A DNA stretch of 64,000 nucleotides from Chryseosolibacter indicum (GTDB lineage: Bacteria > Bacteroidota > Bacteroidia > Cytophagales > Cyclobacteriaceae): contig NZ_JAHESD010000019.1 in assembly GCF_018598585.1 (NCBI RefSeq), forward strand, positions 1-64,000, read 5' to 3'. Within the stretch, counting starts at the first letter, position 1, and every line of letters starts with the position of its first letter. Positions 1 through 8,206 of the stretch are shown in pieces. Position numbers and translations under genes: made by a program. The notes beneath the pieces are model-generated. The model worked only from the letters and a program-made list of their open reading frames with translations, was not told where the DNA came from and made no database searches.

Positions 1-1
1 G

Positions 2-262
2 AAAGAAAAGGACCAGAAAGAAAAAGATCAAAAAGAGAAGGACCAAAAGGAAAGAAAACCTGAAGAACAAAACCAGGATAAAGAGGAGCAGGAGAAAAAC
101 CAGCCTCAGAACCTGAACCGTGAGAAACTGCAGGAGATGAAGATTAGCGAAGAGAAAGCGAAGATGATTCTTGAAGCAATGCGCAATCAGGAAAAACAAT
201 ACTTACAACAACAAAAACGCAAGGCAACCAAGTCAAAAGATCGTGGCAAACCTGACTGGTAG
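2..262 (+). CDS. C-terminal end of a BatC-like TPR protein (partial)
   Basis: The window opens inside a reading frame that stays open to a TAG at 260-262, giving the last 86 residues. The start lies outside the window. The visible part begins with three copies of a KEKDQ pentapeptide, then a Lys/Glu/Gln-rich linker, then a helical block (EEKAKMILEAMRNQEKQ) and a basic tail ending in PDW. A charged linker, an 'ILEAM.N.EK' helix and a terminal DW are what I recall for the C-terminus of BatC-type TPR proteins of Bacteroidota Bat (aerotolerance) operons. The usual next gene, batD, is not present; a thiolase follows. The identification rests on this short tail only. Confidence 0.5.
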   Translation, partial: KEKDQKEKDQKEKDQKERKPEEQNQDKEEQEKNQPQNLNREKLQEMKISEEKAKMILEAMRNQEKQYLQQQKRKATKSKDRGKPDW

Positions 263-375
263 AAACTTTCAGTCTACCTTAAACTAAAAGTGAATTAATT
301 CATGGTTTATTCAGTTTGATGTGAAACCAATGGCTTATTTCCTTATTTTTAAGCCGCTTTAAAACGATTGCATTA

Positions 376-1554
376 ATGAAAGAAGTCTATATAATATCTG
401 CGGTAAGAACCCCTATCGGAAGTTTTGGAGGTAGTTTATCTTCACTAACAGCAGTTCAACTCGGTGCTACTGCTGTAAAAGGTGCCATCCAACATGCCGG
501 TATTGATGCCAAACAAATCCAGGAAGTATTTATCGGGAATGTTTTATCTGCGGGTTTAGGACAAGCTCCTGCAACACAAATTGCGGCGGCGGCAGGGCTT
601 GGCTTTGAAATTCCTTGTACCCTTGTGAATAAGGTGTGTGCTTCAGGTATGAAAGCTATTATGCTAGGGGCGCAGTCCATCATGCTGGGCCAAAATGATA
701 TTGTTCTTGCAGGTGGTACCGAAAGCATGAGCAATATTCCCTACTACCTGATGAAAGCAAGAACCGGATATAAGTACGGCCATGGCGAGTTATTGGATGG
801 ACTCCAATACGATGGACTCACTGACATTTATAACCATTGTGCGATGGGTGTTTGTGCTGACAATACAGCAAAAGAAATGCAAATAAGCAGGCAGGACCAG
901 GACAACTACGCAGTTAACTCTTACAAGCGTTCTGCTTCGTCATGGACTAATGGTAAATTTAAAGATGAGATTGTGCCGGTAGAAGTTACTGATCGCAAGG
1001 GAAACGTAACATTGTTTGCAGAAGACGAAGAATACAAAAATGTAAATTTTGATAAAATACCGTCTCTGAAACCCGCCTTTACAAAAGATGGAACAGTAAC
1101 GGCTGCAAACGCTTCTACCTTGAATGACGGTGCATCCGCTCTTATTCTAATGAGTAAAGAAAAAGCACAGGAATTGGGATTGAAACCAATTGCGAAGATC
1201 AGAGGATTTGCTGATGCAGCGCAAGATCCGATGTGGTTTACTACAACACCTTCAATAGCCATACCCAAGGCAATGAAACACGCAGGTGTTGATAAGAAAG
1301 ACGTTGGTTATTACGAGATCAATGAAGCGTTCTCCGCTGTTGCCATTGCTAACAATATGAAGCTTGGTATCGATCCTGGCATTGTTAATGTTAATGGTGG
1401 TGCTGTTGCTCTCGGGCATCCGCTGGGTGCTTCCGGAGCTCGTATCGTAACAACGTTAATTAATGTGCTTGGTCAAAATAATGCAAGTATTGGTGTAGCC
1501 GGAATTTGTAACGGGGGCGGCGGGGCTTCCGCTATGGTTATTGAAAAAGCCTAA
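376..1554 (+). CDS. Acetyl-CoA C-acetyltransferase (thiolase)
   Basis: Catalyses the reversible condensation of two acetyl-CoA to acetoacetyl-CoA, or the last thiolytic step of beta-oxidation; cytosolic. The 392-residue protein has the usual family length. The nucleophilic cysteine is Cys88 in VNKVCASGM, the NEAF motif lies near residue 315, His348 is in [14 protein letters not shown] and the second catalytic cysteine is Cys378 in CNGGGGA. All the catalytic residues of the biosynthetic (type II) thiolase family are therefore present. The ATG at 376 gives the canonical N-terminus ([14 protein letters not shown]). The gene stands alone and is closed by an intrinsic terminator directly after the stop. 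Sequence alone does not separate a biosynthetic from a degradative role, so no symbol is given. Confidence 0.93.
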   Translation: MKEVYIISAVRTPIGSFGGSLSSLTAVQLGATAVKGAIQHAGIDAKQIQEVFIGNVLSAGLGQAPATQIAAAAGLGFEIPCTLVNKVCASGMKAIMLGAQSIMLGQNDIVLAGGTESMSNIPYYLMKARTGYKYGHGELLDGLQYDGLTDIYNHCAMGVCADNTAKEMQISRQDQDNYAVNSYKRSASSWTNGKFKDEIVPVEVTDRKGNVTLFAEDEEYKNVNFDKIPSLKPAFTKDGTVTAANASTLNDGASALILMSKEKAQELGLKPIAKIRGFADAAQDPMWFTTTPSIAIPKAMKHAGVDKKDVGYYEINEAFSAVAIANNMKLGIDPGIVNVNGGAVALGHPLGASGARIVTTLINVLGQNNASIGVAGICNGGGGASAMVIEKA

Positions 1555-1579
1555 GATTTGATGTACAACATAAATTTAA

Positions 1580-1607
1580 GCCTTGCGTTATAAGCGAGGC
1601 TTTTTTT
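1580..1607 (+). terminator. Intrinsic terminator of the thiolase gene
   Basis: A stem GCCTTGC/GCGAGGC (one G-U pair) with a 7-nt loop is followed by seven Ts. It starts 26 nt after the thiolase stop codon. It also covers the TTG codon at 1583 from which the next reading frame could formally start, which argues for the later ATG at 1619 as the start of the next gene. Confidence 0.85.
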
Positions 1608-1618
1608 ATTTTAAAAGA

Positions 1619-2944
1619 ATGAGATTTCCGCTATTTACAATTATTTGTATTCACATACTTACTTCCGGCTCTGCGCAGAAACTGGTGCGTACTTTTCATG
1701 ATTCTCAAAAGCAAAAGCTTCAGGAAGAATACATGGTTTCAAATCAGGATAGCGAAGTCATGATCGGCCCTTATAAACGCTTCTATGAAGGAGGAAGCAT
1801 TATGGTAGAAGGTAACTTTGATGATGGTAAAAAATCAGGAACATTCACCGAATACCATGAAAACGGAAAACCAGCACGAAAGATAAACTATGTGCAAGGC
1901 ATGCGGCATGGCATTGTTGAAGTCTTTAATGAAGATGGTAATCCTGTACAAAGGGCACTTTACCAAAACGATATTTTAACAGACAGCGTTCAGCTCTATT
2001 TTGATAATGGCAATGTTAAAGGAGAAACTTATTTTGTTAAAGGAAAGCCCGAAGGACTTGTTAAGGAATACTTTCCCAATGGAAAGATCAGGAGAGAAAT
2101 CCAATATAAGAAAGGTAAGCCCAATGGTGTTACCCGCACATTTTATGAAAACGGAAAAATAGAAACGGAAGCAAATTATGAAAACGGAATCTTGAAGGGG
2201 TTTTATAAGACCTATTACAACAATGGACAATTAGAAACAGTGTCAACCATGAAAGAAGGATCTAAGACCGGCCAATACAAGACTTACGATCGTGATGGTC
2301 ACCTGATTCTTGAAGGAAACTTTCTCGAGGGCAAACTACATGGCGATAACATTGCCTACTTCCCTGAAGGCTCTGTTCAACATAAGTTCTCTTATAAGGA
2401 AGGAAAGAAAACCGGGGTTAACTACGAATACTATCAGGACGGCACCGTGAAGACCAAGGAAACGATGGCTACCAATGGCCTTGATCTTACACAGCTCAAT
2501 TACAATCAGAACAAGATTCTTGTTTCCGAAAAAAGATTCAGAAATGAAAAACCGCATGGTGTTTGGATCACTTACTTTGAGGGATCAAATAAAATAAAAG
2601 TTAAAGAAACATATTTAGATGGCAAGCTTAACGGACCACGCCTCTCGTATTGGGAAAATGGGAAACCTGCAAAAGAGGAAGTTCTGAAATTCAATCTACT
2701 TGCTGGTCCTTATAAAACCTATTACCCCGATGGCTCTTTGGAAACAGTCGGAGAATACAGAAATAACAGGAGACATGGCTTATTCACCACCTATTTTAAA
2801 AACGGAAAAGTTAAAGAACAAGGCGAGTACATAGCAGATAAAAAACATAAAGAATGGAAACAGTATGACGAGCAAGGAAATTTAATCAGAACGCTTATTT
2901 TTAAGGCCGGAATCCTGGTTAATACACGGGAAGAGAAAAAGTAA
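1619..2944 (+). CDS. Secreted YwqK/MORN-variant repeat protein
   Basis: A 441-residue protein with an N-terminal signal peptide (hydrophobic [15 protein letters not shown], cleavage near SAQ) followed almost entirely by about fifteen 20-24-residue repeats of the type '[20 protein letters not shown]'. These match the MORN-variant repeats annotated as YwqK-family antitoxin or MORN-repeat protein. In Bacteroidota such proteins are common and mostly uncharacterised; the antitoxin label comes from a Bacillus relative and should not be taken as function here. The reading frame extends upstream to a TTG at 1583, but that lies within the previous gene's terminator, so ATG 1619 is chosen because it gives a clean signal peptide. 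The stop codon overlaps the purC start by one base (TAATG), which suggests translational coupling. Confidence 0.8.
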   Translation: MRFPLFTIICIHILTSGSAQKLVRTFHDSQKQKLQEEYMVSNQDSEVMIGPYKRFYEGGSIMVEGNFDDGKKSGTFTEYHENGKPARKINYVQGMRHGIVEVFNEDGNPVQRALYQNDILTDSVQLYFDNGNVKGETYFVKGKPEGLVKEYFPNGKIRREIQYKKGKPNGVTRTFYENGKIETEANYENGILKGFYKTYYNNGQLETVSTMKEGSKTGQYKTYDRDGHLILEGNFLEGKLHGDNIAYFPEGSVQHKFSYKEGKKTGVNYEYYQDGTVKTKETMATNGLDLTQLNYNQNKILVSEKRFRNEKPHGVWITYFEGSNKIKVKETYLDGKLNGPRLSYWENGKPAKEEVLKFNLLAGPYKTYYPDGSLETVGEYRNNRRHGLFTTYFKNGKVKEQGEYIADKKHKEWKQYDEQGNLIRTLIFKAGILVNTREEKK

Positions 2945-3906
2945 TGCAAGCCATTAAAGAAACAAAGTTCAAATTTCCTGGCCAAACAGGTTTTTATAGC
3001 GGCAAAGTTCGCGATGTTTATTATTTCGGTGATTTTATGGCGATGGTAGCCACAGACAGAATCTCTGCATTTGATGTTATCCTGCCGAAAGCAATTCCTG
3101 ATAAAGGACGGGTACTCAACCAAATAGCTGCCTTTAACCTGGAAGCCACCAAGTCGTTAGTGCCGAATTGGGTTATTACAAGCCCGGATCCTAATGTAAC
3201 CATAGGATTCAAATGCGAGCCATTTGCAGTGGAAATGGTAATACGTGGTTATCTTTCAGGGCATGCATGGAGAGAATATAAAGCCGGAAAAAGATTGCTC
3301 TGCGGCGTACCTCTGCCAGAAGGGCTAAAAGAAAATGACAAACTCCCCCAGCCCATTATCACACCTACTACCAAAGCTAAAGTAGGCCACGATGAAGACA
3401 TTTCAAGAGAAGATATTTTGAAAAGAGGCCTGGTAACCGAAGCTGATTATAAAGTGCTTGAGGACTACACCTTTAAACTTTTTAAAAAAGGAACAGAACT
3501 GGCTGAGCAAAGAAACCTGATTCTTGTAGATACAAAATATGAATTTGGTAAGCATCAGGGTACAATTTACCTGATAGACGAAGTTCATACACCTGACTCA
3601 TCCCGTTACTTCTATACACAAGGCTATGAAGACCGTCAGAAAAAAGGAGAACCTCAAAAACAATTGTCGAAAGAATTTGTTAGACAATGGCTCATTGAGA
3701 ATGGATTTCAGGGTAAGGAAGGCCAGGTAATTCCAGAAATGACTGATGAAATAATTACCTCCATATCCGGACGATACAAGGAACTTTATCAGCAGGTACG
3801 TGGGGAAGCGTTACCGGCAATAGATTATGGTTCTATCCTTAACCGCATTGAGCAAAACATTTTGAAAACAATGGAAACCGTTGGCCGGGAAAAGCTGAAA
3901 AAATAA
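2944..3906 (+). CDS. purC: Phosphoribosylaminoimidazole-succinocarboxamide synthase (SAICAR synthase)
   Basis: Joins CAIR and aspartate with ATP to give SAICAR in purine biosynthesis; cytosolic. The protein (320 residues) starts with the substrate/ATP region ([13 protein letters not shown]), carries the conserved [13 protein letters not shown] block and the second SAICAR-synthase signature LVDTKYEFG near residue 195. The length corresponds to the longer SAICAR synthase type (about 300 residues) found in Bacteroidota and yeast, not the about 237-residue E. coli type. The ATG overlaps the stop of the upstream YwqK-repeat gene by one base. No other purine gene is in the window, so purC is separated from the rest of the pathway. 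Confidence 0.95.
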   Translation: MQAIKETKFKFPGQTGFYSGKVRDVYYFGDFMAMVATDRISAFDVILPKAIPDKGRVLNQIAAFNLEATKSLVPNWVITSPDPNVTIGFKCEPFAVEMVIRGYLSGHAWREYKAGKRLLCGVPLPEGLKENDKLPQPIITPTTKAKVGHDEDISREDILKRGLVTEADYKVLEDYTFKLFKKGTELAEQRNLILVDTKYEFGKHQGTIYLIDEVHTPDSSRYFYTQGYEDRQKKGEPQKQLSKEFVRQWLIENGFQGKEGQVIPEMTDEIITSISGRYKELYQQVRGEALPAIDYGSILNRIEQNILKTMETVGREKLKK

Positions 3907-3983
3907 TAAATTAGATTTTATATTGCATCTTTGGAACGAAGGCATTAATAAGCTTTCATACCTTTAGCGACAACTAACTGAAC

Positions 3984-4364
3984 ATGAAATATACCATTGA
4001 TAAACAGGAAAAATACAGCCTGCTTCACCTGCATGAAGAGAAGCTAGATTCAAGCGTAGCTCCTAATCTTAAATCTGAGTTGATTACACTTCATGCGGAA
4101 GGTGTTAGAAATATTATTCTTGACCTTTCTGAAGTAAAGTATACCGACTCCTCAGGACTTAGCGCGCTATTGGTAGGAAACCGTATTGTTCAGGAAGATG
4201 GCGGAATATTTGTTTTGGCTTCATTATCTGAGCATACAACAAAACTTATCAAAATATCTCAACTTGACAGCGTATTAAATATCCTTCCAAAAGTTGAGGA
4301 AGCTATTGATGCTGTTTTTATGCATGAGATTGAGAAAGACCTCAAAGACTCAGAAGGAAATTAA
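3984..4364 (+). CDS. STAS-domain protein (anti-sigma factor antagonist type)
   Basis: A single STAS domain of 126 residues, SpoIIAA-like. The phosphorylation loop reads YTDSSGLSALL with Ser56/Ser57 at the position that is phosphorylated by the cognate anti-sigma kinase in SpoIIAA/RsbV proteins. No RsbW-like kinase or partner-switching sigma factor is encoded nearby, so the partner is not known. An acidic tail follows the domain. The gene is preceded by a 77-nt gap and followed by a clear intrinsic terminator, so it appears to be a monocistronic unit. The start at ATG 3984 is the only reasonable one. Confidence 0.85.
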   Translation: MKYTIDKQEKYSLLHLHEEKLDSSVAPNLKSELITLHAEGVRNIILDLSEVKYTDSSGLSALLVGNRIVQEDGGIFVLASLSEHTTKLIKISQLDSVLNILPKVEEAIDAVFMHEIEKDLKDSEGN

Positions 4365-4386
4365 TTAACTCAATAACAAATAACAC

Positions 4387-4420
4387 AATGACCAGAACCA
4401 TGTTTTGGTCATTTCTTTTT
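4387..4420 (+). terminator. Intrinsic terminator after the STAS gene
   Basis: Perfect 8-bp stem AATGACCA/TGGTCATT (4387-4394 with 4406-4413), loop of 11 nt, followed by a T-rich tail (TCTTTTTT). It separates the STAS gene from ribonuclease Z. Confidence 0.85.
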
Positions 4421-4451
4421 TATTTGTTACTTCTAACATGTATGACAAATT

Positions 4452-5369
4452 TTGAGTTTTAAGATTACCATATTAGGATCCAGCGGCGCTCTTCCTGCCT
4501 ATGGAAGATTTCCCTCTGCTCAGCTTGTTGAAATACAGAACAAACATTTCCTTATAGATTGCGGCGAAGGTGCCCAGATGCAACTCATGAAATTTCAGGC
4601 TAACCTTCACCGGATTAACCATATCTTTATCACACACCTTCATGGAGATCATTACCTCGGGCTCATGGGATTGATCTTCACAATGCACCTGCTGAGAAGA
4701 ACAAACGACCTTCATATCTACAGCCATCATGGCCTGGACGAAATTATAACTACCCATTTTCGCTACTCGCAATCGAGCCCCAATTTCAAAATCATTTTTC
4801 ATACGCTTGAAAAAGACGAACACAAAGTTATTTATGAAGATGATGCTTTAACAGTTGAAACAGTTCCGCTCGTCCATAAACTTACCTGCTCAGGATTTAT
4901 TTTCAGGGAGAAAGAAAAACCACGGAGAATAGACAAAGAAAAGTTACCTACTGGATTATTGATCCAACAGATAGCCAATCTGAAACGTGGCCATGATGTC
5001 ATAGATGTTGAAGGGAACATCTTATACAAGAATGCGGACCTTACGCTCCCACCCCGCAAATCAAGAAGTTATGCTTACTGCTCTGACACAGCATATGAAG
5101 AAAAGCTAGTTGGGCATCTTAAAGGTATAGACGTACTCTATCATGAAGCCACGTTTGGTTCAGATGAAGTACAAAAGGCAATTGAAACACAACACAGCAC
5201 TGCACAGCAAGCAGCAACAATTGCAAAAAAAGCAGAAGTTAATAGCTTAATTCTTGGCCACTTCTCTGCAAGGTACAGGGAACTCGATCCCTTATTAATC
5301 GAAGCCAAATCAGTCTTCCCGAATGTTCAGCTTGCAATTGAAGGAAGTACGTTTACAATTGAAGACTAA
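4452..5369 (+). CDS. rnz: Ribonuclease Z
   Basis: Endonuclease that removes the 3' trailer of tRNA precursors; metallo-beta-lactamase fold. The 305-residue protein has the zinc motif THLHGDH (His62, His64, Asp66, His67), the N-terminal strand ILGSSGALPA and the later HSTAQQAA and LGHFSARY motifs typical of the short tRNase Z form. The start is a TTG at 4452, which yields the family N-terminus MSFKITILGSS. The ATG ten bases upstream is out of frame and stops after six codons. The following transporter gene begins 6 nt after the stop, so the two are probably co-transcribed; both act on tRNA maturation or modification. Confidence 0.93.
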   Translation: MSFKITILGSSGALPAYGRFPSAQLVEIQNKHFLIDCGEGAQMQLMKFQANLHRINHIFITHLHGDHYLGLMGLIFTMHLLRRTNDLHIYSHHGLDEIITTHFRYSQSSPNFKIIFHTLEKDEHKVIYEDDALTVETVPLVHKLTCSGFIFREKEKPRRIDKEKLPTGLLIQQIANLKRGHDVIDVEGNILYKNADLTLPPRKSRSYAYCSDTAYEEKLVGHLKGIDVLYHEATFGSDEVQKAIETQHSTAQQAATIAKKAEVNSLILGHFSARYRELDPLLIEAKSVFPNVQLAIEGSTFTIED

Positions 5370-5375
5370 CAACCA

Positions 5376-6155
5376 ATGGAATCTGAATTTGAAAAAAAGA
5401 GAACCCGATTATTCGTTATCCTTTCTGGTATTTTTATCACTAATGCGCTATTAGCAGAAATAATAGGCGTAAAAATATTCTCTGGAGAAACAACTATTGG
5501 GGTCGCTCCTGCTCAAATCGGGATATTGGGTTTTAAAATGGACTTTAACCTCACAGCAGGTGTCCTCATCTGGCCTGTTGTATTTATCACAACTGATCTT
5601 ATTAATGAATACTTTGGCAAACCCGGTGTAAAGCGCATCAGTTATCTTACAGCTGTTCTAATAGCATATGCTTTTCTTATCATCTTTATGGCTATTGAAT
5701 TACCACCAGCTCCCTGGTGGGGAAATCTTCAGAATGAAGACGGCAGCACATACAACATGGACCAAGCCTTTAGCCGTATATTAGGACAAGGGCAACGTAT
5801 TATCATTGGCTCGCTTACGGCTTTTATTGTTGGCCAATTGGTTGATGTATTTGTATTCCAAAAACTGAGAAGCACAACAGGCGGAAAGAGACTATGGTTA
5901 CGGGCAACTGGATCAACCCTGGTATCTCAACTGGTCGACAGCTTTGTGGTCTTATTTATTGCTTTTTATGGTGTATTCCCAACACAACAGATTTTTGCCA
6001 TCGCCATCACCAATTACATCTATAAATTCACAATAGCGATATTATTAACTCCTCTGGTGTATTTGGGACACTCCATCATTGATAACTACCTCGGTAAAGA
6101 ACACGCTCACCGCATTTCAGAAGAAGCTGCGCAGCAGAGTAAAGGATTTCTTTGA
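5376..6155 (+). CDS. yhhQ: Queuosine precursor transporter (YhhQ/VUT family)
   Basis: Integral membrane protein of 259 residues with about six transmembrane segments, belonging to the YhhQ (vitamin uptake transporter) family, whose characterised E. coli member takes up the queuosine precursors preQ0/preQ1. Family features are the NALLAEIIGVKIF segment near residues 23-35, an internal WPVVFITTDLINEYFG and the QLVDSFVVLFIAF motif near residue 190. It lies 6 nt downstream of rnz, so the two are probably one transcript. It is somewhat longer than the E. coli protein because of an inserted loop around residues 108-135. Substrate is inferred from family membership. Confidence 0.88.
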   Translation: MESEFEKKRTRLFVILSGIFITNALLAEIIGVKIFSGETTIGVAPAQIGILGFKMDFNLTAGVLIWPVVFITTDLINEYFGKPGVKRISYLTAVLIAYAFLIIFMAIELPPAPWWGNLQNEDGSTYNMDQAFSRILGQGQRIIIGSLTAFIVGQLVDVFVFQKLRSTTGGKRLWLRATGSTLVSQLVDSFVVLFIAFYGVFPTQQIFAIAITNYIYKFTIAILLTPLVYLGHSIIDNYLGKEHAHRISEEAAQQSKGFL

Positions 6156-6281
6156 AAAAGGTTTGAATTCCTGAATGCCCTGACCTAAACGTATTAAAAC
6201 GATTTTACCGATAACCAAGTCATAGACCCGCAAGCAACTATTATTTACATTCTGCCATAATTTAGGCCTAACTTTCGGGTT

Positions 6282-7670
6282 ATGTATGTGATGAAGTCTA
6301 TCTTAAAAAGAACCGGAATTATTGTTTTTCTTCTGCTGGCTTTTTCCATAGCGCAGGGTCAGCATAAGGTGCAACAAATAATCCCTGAGAAAACACGTGT
6401 ACTTTTTGTGCTAGATGGCTCGGGAAGTATGGAAGCTTTGTGGGGCAAGGACGAGTCGCGTATGGATGTAGCAAAGAGAATCCTGGTAAGGCTTGTAGAT
6501 TCACTTCGGGTAAACCCGAACCTGGAGTTGGCTTTAAGAGTTTACGGACACCGTTATTCACGGCAGGCAAACAATTGCCAGGATAGTAAACTCGAAGTTC
6601 CCTTCGCTCCTAAAAATCATAATACCATTATTAACAAAATTAAAGAAATAAGGCCAAAGGGTGTAACGCCAATCACTTTCTCATTACAGCAAGCTGCCAA
6701 TGATTTTCCAACAGCACAAGGCTATAGAAATGTACTTATCCTGATCACCGATGGTATTGAATCATGCGGAGCTGATCCTTGTGCTGCCTCTATAGAACTC
6801 CAGCGTAAAGGTGTATTTCTGAAACCTTTTGTTATTGGATTAGGAATACAAGGAGGCAAAGCATTGGATTGCGTCGGGAAATATATTGACTCACAAAGTT
6901 CAACTTCCTTCAATAAAGTTCTCAACGAAAGTATTGAAACAACCTTTGCCAAAACAAGTGTCAGCGTAGAACTGTTGGATGGAAACAATCAACCTACAGA
7001 AACAAATATCAACGTAACCTTTCTCAACAATGCTACGGGTACACCGGCCTATGAATTTGTTCACTACCGGGATAAACTCGGAAGACCAGATTCTGTAATG
7101 GTAGACCCCGTGCTTTCATACGACATCGTAGTGAATACACTGCCTCCAGTTGTGAGGAAGAATGTGAATATTGAAAATGGTAAGCACAACGTAATTAATA
7201 TACCGGCACCACAGGGAAGCCTTGTAGTAAGGTCAGAGGCACGCGGCAATTCGTTCCTGGTATTAGTGCACGAGAAAGGAAAATCAGAGCTACTAAACCA
7301 ACAAAGAAGTGCAGAAAGCTACCGCTACCTTGCAGGAGACTATGAGATAGAAACACTAACACTTCCACGAAGACTATTTACTGTGAGTATTGAAACTGGA
7401 AAGACAAAAACAATAACGCTCCCTCCCACAGGATTAGTTAACATCAACACTATTTCAGGTGGCTATGGCAGCCTGTTTGAAATACTGGAAAACGGACAGA
7501 CAAAATGGGTGTGTAATCTCGCCGAAAATGCCTCTCAGCATTCATATAATCTGCTCCCTGGTTCCTATAAAATCGCGTTTCGTGTAAAACAAGCCGGAGG
7601 AAGCAAATACACCGCCATCAAAAACTTTGAAATTAAATCAGGACAGACATTAAATATATCCATGTTTTGA
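6282..7670 (+). CDS. Secreted von Willebrand factor type A domain protein
   Basis: 462 residues. A signal peptide (residues 5-26, hydrophobic IIVFLLLAFSIAQG) is followed by a VWA domain with an intact MIDAS motif DGSGSM at residues 45-50 and a later ITDGIESCG strand. The rest (about 230-462) is beta-rich without a recognised motif. It is probably an exported or surface-anchored protein whose VWA domain binds a protein partner through a divalent cation. ATG codons at 6282 and 6291 both give a usable signal peptide. The gene is followed 55 nt later by a small membrane protein. Function is not known. Confidence 0.8.
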   Translation: MYVMKSILKRTGIIVFLLLAFSIAQGQHKVQQIIPEKTRVLFVLDGSGSMEALWGKDESRMDVAKRILVRLVDSLRVNPNLELALRVYGHRYSRQANNCQDSKLEVPFAPKNHNTIINKIKEIRPKGVTPITFSLQQAANDFPTAQGYRNVLILITDGIESCGADPCAASIELQRKGVFLKPFVIGLGIQGGKALDCVGKYIDSQSSTSFNKVLNESIETTFAKTSVSVELLDGNNQPTETNINVTFLNNATGTPAYEFVHYRDKLGRPDSVMVDPVLSYDIVVNTLPPVVRKNVNIENGKHNVINIPAPQGSLVVRSEARGNSFLVLVHEKGKSELLNQQRSAESYRYLAGDYEIETLTLPRRLFTVSIETGKTKTITLPPTGLVNINTISGGYGSLFEILENGQTKWVCNLAENASQHSYNLLPGSYKIAFRVKQAGGSKYTAIKNFEIKSGQTLNISMF

Positions 7671-7725
7671 GTCGCAAACTGAATTCCTATGAAATCTATT
7701 CTCCTAACAAGGTTCTAAAACAGAA

Positions 7726-8064
7726 ATGAAGGAGACGCTGCAAGTTTTTCTTTACTATTCTCTTCTTATAATCGGTGGCTCCTTTCTCCTTTTTTATCCT
7801 GCCGTTTTGGTTGCTAATATCATGAGTTTGGCAGCACCTCGTCATAAAGATGAAATTATAAAGAATACAAAGTCCAGACTTAAACACGTTTTCTTCAGGT
7901 TCTTAATTGCTGTCACCACCGCATACCCGATTATTTATTTTATCTGCTATTTACTATCGAAAAAAGCGTTAGAAGTTAATGATTACATCACTTCAATACA
8001 GTGGGCCTCTCCAGGTGCGATATTTACTTTAGGATTATTTTTCTACTTAAAAAGAAAAGGATAG
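7726..8064 (+). CDS. Small membrane protein of unknown function
   Basis: 112 residues with three predicted membrane segments: about residues 7-32, 47-68 and 90-107. The middle loop is basic (PRHKDEIIKNTKSRLKH). I recognise no family. The reading frame is supported by its hydrophobicity pattern and its position on the same strand as its neighbours, 55 nt after the VWA gene. No operon signal is visible toward the TonB-dependent receptor downstream. Confidence 0.6.
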   Translation: MKETLQVFLYYSLLIIGGSFLLFYPAVLVANIMSLAAPRHKDEIIKNTKSRLKHVFFRFLIAVTTAYPIIYFICYLLSKKALEVNDYITSIQWASPGAIFTLGLFFYLKRKG

Positions 8065-8206
8065 ACGTTTAACGATAGTTAGTGCAATCGTTTACTAAAA
8101 TTAGAATATTATTTCCCATACTGGGAGTATTTACTGTTCCAATAAATTAGAAAAGCCTTGTTTTACCGTGATTCCGCGGTTTAATTCGAGTTGTCGGCAA
8201 AATTGT

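Noticed and set aside
289-304. Perfect palindrome TGAATTAATTCA upstream of the thiolase gene as another CRP-type site
   Set aside because: The spacing to the nearest TATTTTTA (47.5 bp) does not match the other three sites and the flanking bases are different; in AT-rich DNA such a palindrome is not rare.
1583-1618. Longer N-terminus of the YwqK-repeat protein from a TTG codon
   Set aside because: The extra codons lie in the terminator of the upstream gene and would put a basic stretch in front of a good signal peptide.
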